Assembly: GCF_005047635.1 (NCBI RefSeq)
Contig: NZ_SUKC01000025.1
Coordinates: 1-42,821, forward strand
Length of the DNA stretch: 42,821 nucleotides
DNA from: Arthrobacter sp. CAU 1506
GTDB taxonomy: Bacteria > Actinomycetota > Actinomycetes > Actinomycetales > Micrococcaceae
Reading direction: 5' to 3'
Made by a program: the position numbers and the translations under genes
The notes under the pieces: generated by a model
Told to the model about the DNA's origin: nothing
Databases searched by the model: none
The model's input: the letters and a program-made list of their open reading frames with translations, nothing else
In this document: positions 23,366 to 31,843 of the stretch, in pieces
Layout: each line of letters opens with the position of its first letter
Position numbering within the stretch: position 1 is the first letter of the stretch

Positions 23366-24610
23366 TTACTTGCGGACGGTGAGGCGGGCTGTGGCGGCTG
23401 CGCCTAGGACGGCGCAGGAGAACCAGATGGCGCCGCCGGGGCCCAGCGGGGCGGCGACCAGACCGGCGGCAAGCGGCAGGACCACCTGCCCCGCGCGGTT
23501 GCCCAGCAGCCTCAGCGCCAGCGCGGCTCCGCGGGATTCCGGCCGGACTGCCTGGCTGATCAGCGTCATGGTCAGCGGTTGGCCAAGGCCCAGCAGGAAA
23601 CCGCCGACAAACAGCGCCACCGCCGCCGGCCAGAACGGTTCCAGCACCAACGGCGTCACGGCGATCGTGAGGCCGGAGCCCAGCAGGCTGGCCACGAGCA
23701 GCTGGATCCGACTCCAGCGCTGCACCAGCCAGGGCAGCAGGATCCGCGAGATGATCGATGCGCTGGCGCGGACGGCCAGCAGCACGCCCACCCAAAACGG
23801 CGCAACGCCCAGTTCCTCGCCGACCAGCGGCAGGAAGGCTACCAGAATGTCGATCACGGACAGCAGCGCCAGCGAGGCCAGCATGTTCCACGCCACCCCG
23901 GGCCGCCGCAGAATCTGCAGCACGGGCTCCTTCACCACCGCCGGCCGGACGGCACCGGCGGCCGCAGCGCCGTCGTTCTTGCGGCGGAACCGCCGCCGGG
24001 GTGCCCCGGGATGCGCACCGATCAGCATCAGCGGCGCTCCGGCCAGGGCAATACCCGCAGCCAGCAGCAGGGCCAGGTTGATGGCGCCCAGCCAGTCCGG
24101 GCCTACGCCCTCCGTGCCGGTGCCCAGCAGCAAACCGGCCAGCAGCGGGCCGAGCAGTTGGCCCAGCGAGAAGGCGGCGGTGAACCAGCCAAAGCCGCTG
24201 TCCATCTGGTTCAGCGGGGCATAACGTCCGATCGCGGACTGGCCGGCGATGGTGAAGACCAGATGCCCCATGCCGAGCAGGGCCATGGAGACGCCGATCA
24301 GCAGGAACTCCTCCGCCAGCGCCAGCCCCACGGCCGCCACCGCCAGCATCACCGCGCCGAGCACCACCATGCCCTTGAGCGAGGCCACCCGGTCGCTCAC
24401 CCGGCCCAGCCACAGCGCCGCAACCACCGGCAGCACCGCATAAATGGCGGTCACCACACCGATCACCGCCGCGTCGCCACCCAGGGCCAGCAGCTTGTAG
24501 GACACCACCGGCCGGGACAAGTTCAGCGACGTCTGGGTCAACACGGCGGCTGCCATGAGGACCCAGAGCCATAAGCGGGACCCCGGCTGGTTTGGTGGCT
24601 GCGTGCTCAA
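23366..24610 (-). CDS. MFS transporter (drug-efflux-like)
   Basis: This protein of about 414 residues has twelve predicted membrane helices. It shows the MFS loop LGRVSDRVASLKGMVVLGA between helices 2 and 3, a second half after a basic loop (APRRRFRRKNDG), and PLTMTLISQAVRPESRGAALALRLLGNRAGQ in the distal half. It resembles sugar or multidrug exporters. A TTG at 24610 preceded by AGAGGACA is chosen because it gives a short N-terminus before the first helix; longer starts give a charged, non-family tail. It is divergent from the propeller protein gene. Confidence 0.82.
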   Translation of the reverse strand: MSTQPPNQPGSRLWLWVLMAAAVLTQTSLNLSRPVVSYKLLALGGDAAVIGVVTAIYAVLPVVAALWLGRVSDRVASLKGMVVLGAVMLAVAAVGLALAEEFLLIGVSMALLGMGHLVFTIAGQSAIGRYAPLNQMDSGFGWFTAAFSLGQLLGPLLAGLLLGTGTEGVGPDWLGAINLALLLAAGIALAGAPLMLIGAHPGAPRRRFRRKNDGAAAAGAVRPAVVKEPVLQILRRPGVAWNMLASLALLSVIDILVAFLPLVGEELGVAPFWVGVLLAVRASASIISRILLPWLVQRWSRIQLLVASLLGSGLTIAVTPLVLEPFWPAAVALFVGGFLLGLGQPLTMTLISQAVRPESRGAALALRLLGNRAGQVVLPLAAGLVAAPLGPGGAIWFSCAVLGAAATARLTVRK

Positions 24611-24707
24611 TGTCCTCTTTCTGCGGCGTGCGTCGGCCTCCCCATTCTGCCCCTCCTGTCCCCATTCATCGTAAAAACCGTTGCGCCGGCCGTAGTGCGG
24701 TGGTCGA

Positions 24708-25805
24708 ATGGGTGGCATGGCTATCGGGGAGACCGTCCTGGCGATCGGGACGAAGAAAGGGCTGTGGCTGGCCACTAGCCAGGACCGGACCAATTGGTCC
24801 CTGTCCGGCCCGCACTTTTTGATGAACGAGATTCCCAGCATCGGGATCGACCAACGCAACGGGTCCACCCGCTTGCTGGTGGGGGCGCGCTCAGAACACT
24901 GGGGACCCACCGTCTTCCACTCGGATGACCTCGGCGAGACCTGGACCGAGCCGGAGAACGGCGCCATCCGCTTCAATGACGGCGACGGCGCCGCGCTGGA
25001 GCGGGTCTGGCAAATCCAGCCGGACGCAGCGGATCGGCCGGGCGTGGTCTGGGCTGGCTGCGAACCGATATCGGTCTGGAAATCCACCGACGGCGGCGAA
25101 CACTTCGAACTCAACCGCGCCCTCTGGAACCATCCGGACAAGGACCAGTGGGGCGCCGGCTTCGGCGGGGCGGCCGCCCATTCAATCCTGCCGAGCCCGC
25201 ATGATCCGGACACCGTGCACGTGGCCATGAGCACCGGCGGGGTCTACCGCAGCACCGACGGTGGAGACAGCTGGCAGGCCCGCAACCACGGCATCAGCGC
25301 TTACTTCATGCCCGACCCGAATCCCGAGGTGGGCCAGTGCGTCCACAAGATCGCCCGGGATGCGGTGGAACCGTCCACGCTCTTTGCGCAGAACCACCAC
25401 GGCGTCTACCGGTCGGATGATTCCGGCGACAACTGGCAATCCATCGCCGACGGCCTGCCCAGCGACTTCGGCTTCGTCATGCTCACGCATCCGCGGAGAA
25501 CGCGGACCGCGTGGGTGGTCCCGATCAAGGCCGACGGCGAGCGTATTCCGCCGGACGGGCATTTGGCGGTGCATCGGACCGACGACGGCGGTGCCACCTG
25601 GGCGCGGTTCGGCACCGGCCTGCCCGACCTCGACTACAACGTGGTGCTGCGGGATGCTGCCGCCGTGGACACCGGCGATCCGGCCGGAGTCTACTTCGGC
25701 ACCCGCGGTGGTTCGGTGTATGCCAGCGCCAACGAAGGCGAAGCCTTCGTGCAGGTTGCCTCGGGCCTGCCGGACGTCCTGTGTGTCCGGGCCGCAAGTC
25801 TGTAG
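24708..25805 (+). CDS. BNR/sialidase-like beta-propeller protein
   Basis: This 365-residue protein has several BNR Asp-box repeats: STDGGEHFE, STDGGDSWQ, SDDSGDNWQ, TDDGGATWA, plus DDLGETWT. These form a six- or seven-bladed propeller as in exo-sialidases and VPS10-like proteins. No signal peptide is visible, so it is probably cytoplasmic, and the catalytic Arg triad of true sialidases cannot be assigned. ATG at 24708 is used; ATG at 24717 is also possible. A MoaD/ThiS-like gene starts 16 bp downstream after a strong Shine-Dalgarno site, so the two are cotranscribed. Function is unknown. Confidence 0.85.
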   Translation: MGGMAIGETVLAIGTKKGLWLATSQDRTNWSLSGPHFLMNEIPSIGIDQRNGSTRLLVGARSEHWGPTVFHSDDLGETWTEPENGAIRFNDGDGAALERVWQIQPDAADRPGVVWAGCEPISVWKSTDGGEHFELNRALWNHPDKDQWGAGFGGAAAHSILPSPHDPDTVHVAMSTGGVYRSTDGGDSWQARNHGISAYFMPDPNPEVGQCVHKIARDAVEPSTLFAQNHHGVYRSDDSGDNWQSIADGLPSDFGFVMLTHPRRTRTAWVVPIKADGERIPPDGHLAVHRTDDGGATWARFGTGLPDLDYNVVLRDAAAVDTGDPAGVYFGTRGGSVYASANEGEAFVQVASGLPDVLCVRAASL

Positions 25806-25820
25806 GAGGAGGGACTCGTC

Positions 25821-26123
25821 GTGGTGGGTGTAGCGCAGAAGTCGGTCACCGTCGTCGTGCCCAGCCTGCTGGCCAAGGTCACCGGCGAGCAGCGGGAGCT
25901 CAGCGTGCCCGCGTCCGGCCCACGCTCAGTGGCGGAAATTCTGGACGATCTGGCTGGCGACTACCCGGTGTTCAACCGGCGCGTGCGCAATGAAACCGGC
26001 GCGATCCGCCGCTACGTCAACCTCTACCTGGACGGCGAAGACATCCGTACGCTGCAGGGGCCGGACACGCTGGTGGCCCCGGGGCAGGAATTGCTCATCA
26101 TCCAGTCAGTCGCCGGAGGCTAG
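25821..26123 (+). CDS. MoaD/ThiS-family ubiquitin-like protein
   Basis: This 100-residue protein has the beta-grasp layout of sulfur carriers: a first strand VTVVVPSLLAKV, PRSVAEILDDLAGDYPVFNRRV, and the conserved tail LLIIQSVAGG. The C-terminal Gly-Gly is what an E1-like enzyme adenylates and thiocarboxylates. No moeB-, thiF-, moaE- or thiG-like gene is nearby. The start is GTG at 25821 with AGGAGGAGGGA upstream. Partner and acceptor are unknown; cotranscription with the propeller gene suggests they work together. Confidence 0.88.
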   Translation: MVGVAQKSVTVVVPSLLAKVTGEQRELSVPASGPRSVAEILDDLAGDYPVFNRRVRNETGAIRRYVNLYLDGEDIRTLQGPDTLVAPGQELLIIQSVAGG

Positions 26124-26194
26124 GCCGTGCGCATCTCCACCTGCGGGCACCCCATCCACCACATTCGACGGCAGCAAACATCAGGAGGGCAGCG

Positions 26195-26416
26195 ATGACC
26201 AGCACCGGCAACCACGATGCAGAAATCCCGGAAGCGGACGAGGCCGACCGTGCCTGGCAGGACCGCCCGGTAGATGAGGACGCTTCGGAGCAACCAGCTT
26301 CGACGGTGCCGCCGGTCGGCTGGGAAGCGAACGAGGCCGACCTGCAGGAGCAGCTCGAGTCGATCAGCGAGGACGAGGACGAAGAGTACCCCCGCGAAGT
26401 CGAAGAGCCTGAATAA
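26195..26416 (+). CDS. Small acidic protein, unknown function
   Basis: This 73-residue protein is rich in Asp and Glu and likely disordered: EIPEADEADRAWQD near the start and SEDEDEEYPREVEEPE at the end. It has no domain I recognise. The ATG at 26195 has AGGAGGGCAGCG just upstream, so translation is credible. It lies 71 bp after the MoaD-like gene and ahead of a hairpin, probably in the same transcript. I cannot assign a role. Confidence 0.6.
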   Translation: MTSTGNHDAEIPEADEADRAWQDRPVDEDASEQPASTVPPVGWEANEADLQEQLESISEDEDEEYPREVEEPE

Positions 26417-26425
26417 CAAGCCTCG

Positions 26426-26451
26426 GCCGGCGGCCCTTAATGTCCGCCGGC
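26426..26451. terminator. Hairpin between convergent genes
   Basis: GCCGGCGG (26426-26433) and CCGCCGGC (26444-26451) flank a 10-nt loop. It lies between the small acidic gene and the convergent DinB gene, so may serve both. Confidence 0.6.
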
Positions 26452-26501
26452 TGTTGCCTGCCAGTGTTGGCGGAGGTTTGTTGCCCGCCGGTTGCTGGCG
26501 C

Positions 26502-27056
26502 CTACTCCCCCACCAGCCCGTCCACTGCCTCGCGCAGCAGGTCGGCGTGGCCGTTGTGCCGGGAATATTCCTCGATCATGTGGACCAGGATCCAGCGCAG
26601 GTTCACAACGCTGCCATCCCGGCCTGACCTGCTGGCCATCCGGTCCAAGCCGCCGGCGGCCAAACCGCCGACGGCCAAGGCTTCAGTGGTGAGCACGCGG
26701 GAACGTGCCACACTCTCGCTCCACAGTTCCCGGAGCAGTTCCGGGGAATCGCCGGCAGCCGACTCCCAGTCCCAGTCCGGCTCCGCGGACCAGTCCACGC
26801 TGTCCCACGGCGGCTGCGGTTCGCGGCCGTGCAGCGTGTGGGAGAACCAGTAGTCCTCCACAAACGCCAGATGCTTGAGCATGCCGCCCAGGGTCATCCG
26901 CGACGGCGGCAGCTTGGCGGCCAGTCCAGCGGCTCCCAGCCCGGCACATTTCCACTCCAAGGTGGCGCGGTGGAACTCCAAGAAGCCCAGGAGCATGTCC
27001 AGCTCATTGGCGGCCAGCGGCGGTTCCGGGCGGCCTTGCTCGTCGACGTCGGTCAT
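26502..27056 (-). CDS. DinB/DUF664 family, probable mycothiol-dependent transferase
   Basis: This 184-residue protein is a four-helix bundle of the DinB/DUF664 superfamily, whose members in actinobacteria can use mycothiol or bind a metal. Candidate metal histidines are in LKHLAFVEDYW and in LVHMIEEYSRHNGHADLLRE. The start MTDVDEQG at 27056 is preferred because upstream residues are not family-like. It is divergent from the Rossmann LOG-like gene (27091), with a 34-bp gap, and convergent with the acidic gene. Role is most likely detoxification or redox. Confidence 0.85.
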   Translation of the reverse strand: MTDVDEQGRPEPPLAANELDMLLGFLEFHRATLEWKCAGLGAAGLAAKLPPSRMTLGGMLKHLAFVEDYWFSHTLHGREPQPPWDSVDWSAEPDWDWESAAGDSPELLRELWSESVARSRVLTTEALAVGGLAAGGLDRMASRSGRDGSVVNLRWILVHMIEEYSRHNGHADLLREAVDGLVGE

Positions 27057-27090
27057 GATCCGAGAGTCTAGCGGCTGGGATAATGGCAGC

Positions 27091-27675
27091 ATGCGACTTG
27101 CAGTCTTCACCGGTTCAGCCAGCGGAACAGACCGCCTCTACGCCCGGGAGGCGGCGTCCTTCGCCGCCGAACTGGCATCCCGCGGCATCGGCATTGTGTA
27201 CGGCGGCGGCCAGGTGGGGTTAATGGGCACCGTGGCGGACAGCGCGGTGGCCGCCGGCGGCGAGGTGGTGGGCGTGATTCCCTCCTCGCTGGACCGGACC
27301 GAGGTGGGGCACACCGGACTTAACACCCTGCACGTGGTGGACTCCATGCACGAACGCAAGCAGATGATGGCCGACCTGGCGGACGGTTTCGTGGCGCTGC
27401 CGGGCGGGGTGGGCACGCTCGAGGAGATCTTCGAGGCCTGGACCTGGCTGCAGCTGGGCATCCACGAAAAGCCGGTGGCGTTTCTGAACATCAACGGCTT
27501 CTGGGACCCGCTGCTGGCGGCGATCGACTCGCTGGTCAGCGCCGGCTTCCTGAAGCAGGACTACCGCGACGCCGTGATTGTGGCCGGCTCCGCCGCGGAG
27601 CTGCTGGACGCCATCAACCGCTGGACGCCGCCGGCCCGCAAGTGGCAGGACCCCGGCGAGCGCAGCCGGATCTGA
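27091..27675 (+). CDS. LOG family protein (TIGR00730), possible nucleoside 5'-monophosphate phosphoribohydrolase
   Basis: This 194-residue protein has the Rossmann fold of cytokinin-activating LOG enzymes. The key motif LPGGVGTLEEIFEAWTW (Gly-rich loop at 104-109, glutamates 111-112) and the HERKQMM basic patch (Arg89, Lys90) are intact. It would hydrolyse N6-modified AMP or other nucleotides to base and ribose 5-phosphate. ATG at 27091 gives the family N-terminus MRLAVFTGSASG. The frame is open upstream but runs over the divergent DinB gene. Confidence 0.92.
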   Translation: MRLAVFTGSASGTDRLYAREAASFAAELASRGIGIVYGGGQVGLMGTVADSAVAAGGEVVGVIPSSLDRTEVGHTGLNTLHVVDSMHERKQMMADLADGFVALPGGVGTLEEIFEAWTWLQLGIHEKPVAFLNINGFWDPLLAAIDSLVSAGFLKQDYRDAVIVAGSAAELLDAINRWTPPARKWQDPGERSRI

Positions 27676-27699
27676 TCTCGCAGGTCTGAGCACCTGGCC

Positions 27700-27789
27700 T
27701 GACCGCTCAGCCCTGAGCCAAGACCTGGCCGCCCGGCCCCATCCCCTGCCGCTCAGACCCATCGCTCGACCGTGACCGCTCAGCCCTGA
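27700..27789. repeat. 17-bp direct repeat in a pyrimidine-rich gap
   Basis: TGACCGCTCAGCCCTGA occurs at 27700-27716 and 27773-27789. The surrounding sequence is made of short variations on GCCCGGCC, GCTCAG and GACC. The 27676-27964 gap has no gene. Confidence 0.55.
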
Positions 27790-27890
27790 CGCCCGGCCCA
27801 ACCCGCCCAGATCCAACCGCCCAGCTGTGACCGGACGGCAAACGTAGACAGCGCCCCTCCCCTGCGGAAGAGACGCTGTCCGGCGCATCG

Positions 27891-27913
27891 GACGGCAGGC
27901 GGACCCCGCCGTC
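27891..27913 (-). terminator. Possible hairpin after the orphan receptor gene
   Basis: GACGGC (27891-27896) and GCCGTC (27908-27913) flank an 11-nt loop, about 52 bp past the receptor stop on the minus strand. The stem is short and no U-run is present. Confidence 0.35.
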
Positions 27914-27964
27914 GTACTGCATTAAGTTGTACTGCTTTAAGGCAGGCCGCTCAGGGCGTGGAGC

Positions 27965-28945
27965 TTACGGGAAGAACTTGTCCAGCTCCGCCGGCTTGGT
28001 CAGCGTGCCGTACTTCAAGGCCGCGTCGGCGAGCTTCTGCGCTGCCTCCATGTTGAAGTCCTTGCGGAAGGCCGGCAGGGCCATCTCCGCGCGGGCGGCT
28101 TCGTCGATCTTGGTGTAGGTGCCCACGATGTCGCGGACCTCGTCCGGGTTCTCCTGCGCGTATTCCAGCGAGCGGTTCATCGCGGCCTGGAACTTCTTGA
28201 CCAGTTCCGGATCGTTGGCCACGGTGTCGCCGGTGGCGAAGTAGCCGGAGATATCTAGGTTCTTGTCGAAGTCGGCGAAGTTGTAGGAGACCACGCGGCC
28301 GCCGTCGTCCACGGACTGGGACAGGAACGGATCCAGGATCCAGGCCGCGTCAACCTGGCCGTTGGCCAGGGCTGCCGGCGCGTCCGGGAAGCCCACTTCC
28401 ACGAACTTCACGCTGTCCGGGTCGCCGCCGTCGGCTTCGATCACGCTGCGGATGGTGGTGTCGCCGATGTTGGAGAGAGTGTTGACGGAGACGGTCTTGC
28501 CGGACAGGTCCTTGGGCGACTTGATGTCCGAATCACCGTTGACCACCACGCCGCCGAAGTCGTGCGAGGTATCGCCGGAGGTGGAGTTGCCGTTGGCCAC
28601 CAGCTGGATGTCCAGGCCCTTGTCATTGGCGACCATGACCGACACCAGGTTGCCGAAGGCGAAGTCGAAGCCACCGCTGACCACGGCCGGGATGGCGGCT
28701 GCGCCACCGGCGACGTTCTGGATGTCCAGGTCCAGGCCCTCTTCTTCGAAGAAACCCTTGGAATCGCCGAGCCAGAGCGGTGCGGTGTCAACGATCGGGA
28801 TCACGCCGACGGTGACCGGGGTGAGTCCGCCCGAGGCTGCCGGTTCGTTGCCGCCGCCCTCGCCGCCGCTGGGAGATCCGGACCCACAGGCCGCCAGGCC
28901 CAGCGCGGAGACACCGGCCAGCAGCGTCAGGAATGTTCGCTTCAT
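27965..28945 (-). CDS. Orphan NMT1/SsuA-like substrate-binding lipoprotein
   Basis: This 326-residue receptor has a lipoprotein signal (MKRTFLTLLAGVSALGLAAC, Cys20 the lipid site), a Gly/Ser linker and the NMT1-type fold. It matches the receptor at 15020-15997 at many places: VG..PIV.TAP, KGFFEEEGLDLDI, GAAAIPAVVSGGFDFAF, and SPKDLSGKTVSV. ATG at 28945 follows GAGGAAG. No permease or ATPase gene lies nearby: an acyl-CoA ligase gene is upstream. It may share the island importer's channel or belong to a transporter elsewhere. Ligand unknown. Confidence 0.9.
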   Translation of the reverse strand: MKRTFLTLLAGVSALGLAACGSGSPSGGEGGGNEPAASGGLTPVTVGVIPIVDTAPLWLGDSKGFFEEEGLDLDIQNVAGGAAAIPAVVSGGFDFAFGNLVSVMVANDKGLDIQLVANGNSTSGDTSHDFGGVVVNGDSDIKSPKDLSGKTVSVNTLSNIGDTTIRSVIEADGGDPDSVKFVEVGFPDAPAALANGQVDAAWILDPFLSQSVDDGGRVVSYNFADFDKNLDISGYFATGDTVANDPELVKKFQAAMNRSLEYAQENPDEVRDIVGTYTKIDEAARAEMALPAFRKDFNMEAAQKLADAALKYGTLTKPAELDKFFP

Positions 28946-29075
28946 GTCACTTCCTCAAATCGAAAAACCAAGTGGCAGCGCCCACAGTCTCCCCCAACGG
29001 AAGCGCGGTTCAGCACGCGGCCACCGGCACAACTATGTCACGGCTCACAGCCCATCCCTGCGGCCGTGTGCAAAT

Positions 29076-29087
29076 GTGACGCGTCAC
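29076..29087. promoter_or_regulatory. Perfect 12-bp palindrome upstream of the orphan receptor
   Basis: GTGACGCGTCAC lies 131 bp upstream of the receptor start, in the gap before the acyl-CoA ligase stop. Its half-site looks like a CRP/GntR-type core, but spacing differs from a classical CRP site. Confidence 0.3.
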
Positions 29088-29149
29088 GCAGTATCGTCAG
29101 CGGACGGCATGTCTGCGGCGGGGCTCCATTGCCAACAGAAGCAGCGGCA

Positions 29150-30841
29150 CTACCTCGTGGCGAGCTGCTCCTTGACCTGCTTGCGCAGCACCTTGCCGAG
29201 CATGGACTTGGGCAGTTCCGGCACGGCAACAATCCGCCGCGGCACCTTGTACGCCGCCAGGCGGCTGCGGCAAAAGTCGCGCATCTCCTGCTCGCGCAGC
29301 GTGAGGTCGTCTTCCGGGCGGAGCACGACGGCGGCGGTCACCTCTTCGCCTCCCTCGGCCCGCGGCAGGCCGACCACTGCCGCTTCCATCACGTCAGGGT
29401 GCGAGCGCAGCGCCTCCTCGACTTCCGACGGCGAGACGTTGAAGCCGCCGGTGATGATGAGTTCCTTGACCCGGTCCACGATCCGGGCGTTGTGCTCGGC
29501 GTCCACGGTGACGATGTCGCCGGTGCGGACCCAGCCGCCGTCGAGCAGCACTGCGGCGGTCTCATCCGGCTTGCCCCAGTAGCCCTGAAACACCTGCGGT
29601 CCGCGGATCAGCAGTTCGCCGGGCTGTCCGGGCTCCACGTCCTGGTCCGGGTTGTCCGGGTCCACTACCCGCATCTCGGTGCTGGGGAAGGGAACGCCGA
29701 TGGTCCCGTTCCGGCGGGTGGGCGCGAACGGGTTGCCCATCGCCACCGGGGAGGTTTCGGTCATGCCGTAGCCCTCCACCAGCAGGCCGCCGGCGGTGTC
29801 CTCCCACAGGTCCACGGTGGCCTGCGGCAGGTTCATCGCCCCGGAAATGGCGAACCGCACCGAGCCCAGGTCCACCCCGCGCTTCCGGGCCTCATTCGCG
29901 GTCCGCTCGTAGATGGGCGGCACCGCGCAGAAAATGGTGGGCGGCGTTTTCTTGGCGGCGGAGAGCACCAGGTCCACGTCGAATTTGGGAAAGAGGACAA
30001 CCCGCGAGCCGGTGAGGACGCCGAAGGTCAGGTACAGGGTCATGCCGAAAGCGTGGAACATCGGCAGCACGGCATACATGACTTCCGTGCCCTCCGCCGC
30101 GCCGTGCATCCAGGCGCGCCCCTGTTCCGCATTGGCCCGCAGGTTCAGGTGGGTGAGCATGACCCCCTTGGGCGATCCGGTGGTGCCGGACGTGTACTGG
30201 ATGGCCGCCAGGTCGGTGACCGCGGGGCGGGGAAAGCTCTTCTTCAGCGGCTTGGACTTCAGCAGCGTTTCCCAGGAAACGGTGTTCTTCACCGGGGCGG
30301 TCAAGGCCTTGCGGGATTTCCTGGCGGCCGGGATCGGCAACCTGAGGGCCAGCCGCTTGGCGCGCGGCATGGCGCGGGTCAGATCCACCGACACGATCGT
30401 CTTAACGGCCAGGTCGGCGGGGAAGGCCTGGACCTTGGCCACTACGTTGTTCCAGACCACGGCGACGGTGGCGCCATGGTCTTCGAACTGGTGCCGGAGC
30501 TCGCGCTCGGTGTAGAGCGGATTGTGTTCGACGACGACGGCGCCCAGCCGCAGCACCGCGTAGAAGGCCACCACATGCTGCGGGCAATTCGGCAGGATCA
30601 GCGCCACTCGGCTGCCCGGGCCTACGCCCAGCCGGCGCAGGCCTTCGGCTGCCCGCTCCACCTGACGGCCCAGTTCCTGGAAACTGGTGGACGCGCCGAA
30701 GAAGTCCAAGGCCGTCTGCTTCCGGAACTTGCGGGCCGAATCCTCCAGCATGTGCGAAAGGGACGCGGTGGGAATCTCGATCTCGGCCGGCACCCCGGGC
30801 TGGTAATTCTGCAGCCATGGTCGGTTCTCAACAGTGGGCAT
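29150..30841 (-). CDS. Long-chain-fatty-acid/acyl-CoA ligase
   Basis: This 563-residue AMP-forming ligase activates a carboxylic acid to its CoA thioester. Motifs: YTSGTTGSPKGVMLTH (P-loop-like A3), GYGMTETSPVAM (A5), GGWVRTGDIVTVD (A7), GFNVSPSEVEEAL, and the catalytic lysine region SMLGKVLRKQVKEQ at the C-terminus. The ATG at 30841 gives MPTVENRPWLQNY, typical of FadD. Length is normal. It reads in the same direction as the receptor gene downstream (204-bp gap). Chain length preference cannot be told from sequence. Confidence 0.92.
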   Translation of the reverse strand: MPTVENRPWLQNYQPGVPAEIEIPTASLSHMLEDSARKFRKQTALDFFGASTSFQELGRQVERAAEGLRRLGVGPGSRVALILPNCPQHVVAFYAVLRLGAVVVEHNPLYTERELRHQFEDHGATVAVVWNNVVAKVQAFPADLAVKTIVSVDLTRAMPRAKRLALRLPIPAARKSRKALTAPVKNTVSWETLLKSKPLKKSFPRPAVTDLAAIQYTSGTTGSPKGVMLTHLNLRANAEQGRAWMHGAAEGTEVMYAVLPMFHAFGMTLYLTFGVLTGSRVVLFPKFDVDLVLSAAKKTPPTIFCAVPPIYERTANEARKRGVDLGSVRFAISGAMNLPQATVDLWEDTAGGLLVEGYGMTETSPVAMGNPFAPTRRNGTIGVPFPSTEMRVVDPDNPDQDVEPGQPGELLIRGPQVFQGYWGKPDETAAVLLDGGWVRTGDIVTVDAEHNARIVDRVKELIITGGFNVSPSEVEEALRSHPDVMEAAVVGLPRAEGGEEVTAAVVLRPEDDLTLREQEMRDFCRSRLAAYKVPRRIVAVPELPKSMLGKVLRKQVKEQLATR

Positions 30842-30908
30842 AGCAGTGGCCGGCCCTCTCCCTCGGTTGATGCCAGTCTATGGCTGCCGCTTCGCTGCGC
30901 ACCGAAAA

Positions 30909-30938
30909 CGCCCCGCCCTCCGGATGGAGAACGGGGCG
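30909..30938 (-). terminator. Intrinsic terminator of the Rpf gene
   Basis: On the minus strand CGCCCCG (30938-30932) and CGGGGCG (30915-30909) pair, with an inner CTCC/GGAG stem, and TTTTC follows. It lies 15-44 bp past the stop of the Rpf-LysM gene. Confidence 0.7.
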
Positions 30939-30952
30939 CTTCAGCGGGCAAA

Positions 30953-31636
30953 TTACTTCGCGGGAACCTGCAGAACCTGGTCCACGAAAATCAGGTTCGG
31001 ATCCGACACGGTGTCCGCGTTGGCTGCGAACAGGTCCTCCCAGCCACCCTGGAGGCCCAGCGACTCCGCGATCGTGGCCAGGGTGTCGCCGGACTGGACG
31101 GCGTAGGTTTCGCCGCTCACGGCCGGGGCCTCTACTGCGGGGGCGGCAGCGGGGGCCGGTGCCTCGGCAACCGGAGCCGGCGCGGCCGGGGCCTGCTGGA
31201 CCGGCGCCTCGGCGACGGGAGCCTGCTGGACCGGGGCCTGCTCGATCTCGGCAGACTGGCTGCTCACCTGCGATCCCCCGCCGCCGCCGGACAGTCCCAG
31301 CTGGGACGAGCAAGCGGGCCATGCGCCCCAGCCCTGGCTGTCCAGGACGTTCTCTGCCACCGCAATTTGCTCGGCGCGGCTGGCGTTCTCTGCCGAACCG
31401 GTGCCGCCGTGGGCTGCCCACGTGCTCGGGGTGAACTGCAGGCCACCCGAGAATCCGTTACCGGTGTTGGTGCTCCAGCTGCCGCCCGACTCGCACTCGG
31501 CCAGGGCATCCCAGGTGGCGCCATCGGCGGCGTTTGCTGCCGGTCCAATCATGGCCACGCTGGCACCGGTCAGGGCCAGGGCTGCCAAACCGCCACGCAG
31601 GGCACGGCTGAAGTTCTTGTTTTTCTGTGAGTTCAC
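30953..31636 (-). CDS. Resuscitation-promoting-factor-like lytic transglycosylase with LysM
   Basis: This 227-residue secreted protein has a signal peptide (basic MNSQKNKNFSRALRG, then LAALALTGASVAMIGPAANA), an Rpf catalytic domain from about residue 38 (WDALAECESGGSWSTNTGNG) with the catalytic Glu49 in CESGG, a Pro/Ala/Gln/Glu-rich linker (about 130-170) and a C-terminal LysM that binds peptidoglycan (TYAVQSGDTLATIAESLGLQ). It cleaves peptidoglycan and promotes growth resumption. The GTG at 31636 follows GCGGAGCATT; longer starts lack a signal layout. It has its own promoter and a structured leader of about 200 nt. Confidence 0.93.
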   Translation of the reverse strand: MNSQKNKNFSRALRGGLAALALTGASVAMIGPAANAADGATWDALAECESGGSWSTNTGNGFSGGLQFTPSTWAAHGGTGSAENASRAEQIAVAENVLDSQGWGAWPACSSQLGLSGGGGGSQVSSQSAEIEQAPVQQAPVAEAPVQQAPAAPAPVAEAPAPAAAPAVEAPAVSGETYAVQSGDTLATIAESLGLQGGWEDLFAANADTVSDPNLIFVDQVLQVPAK

Positions 31637-31644
31637 AATGCTCC

Positions 31645-31699
31645 GCTGAGGCCGCCTTGCGCTCAGTCCGTCCCCGGACTTCCCTGCGCCGCCGTCAGC
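31645..31699 (-). promoter_or_regulatory. Structured leader just upstream of the Rpf gene
   Basis: GCTGA (31699-31695 on the minus strand) pairs with TCAGC (31649-31645), enclosing AGTCCG/CGGACT with a GNRA-type GGGA loop at 31665-31680. The outer stem ends one base before the Shine-Dalgarno GGAG. Rpf genes in actinobacteria are often under c-di-AMP riboswitch control, but I cannot match this leader to that consensus. Confidence 0.35.
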
Positions 31700-31843
31700 C
31701 ACTCGTAAAGATCGAGGTCATGTGGACGTCTGCCATTCTGACGGCGAAAGGCGTGGGCAGCGTCCGGGCATATTCATTTGGGTCTATCGGGCCGAGTATT
31801 TCGGCACCCCCTGGCGCGGCCAACTGACCTACGCACTCCGAGG

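Noticed and set aside
28562-31630. Very long plus-strand open frame opposite the receptor, ligase and Rpf genes
   Set aside because: The high GC content opens the antisense frame; the three minus-strand genes have clear motifs and starts, and the long frame has none.
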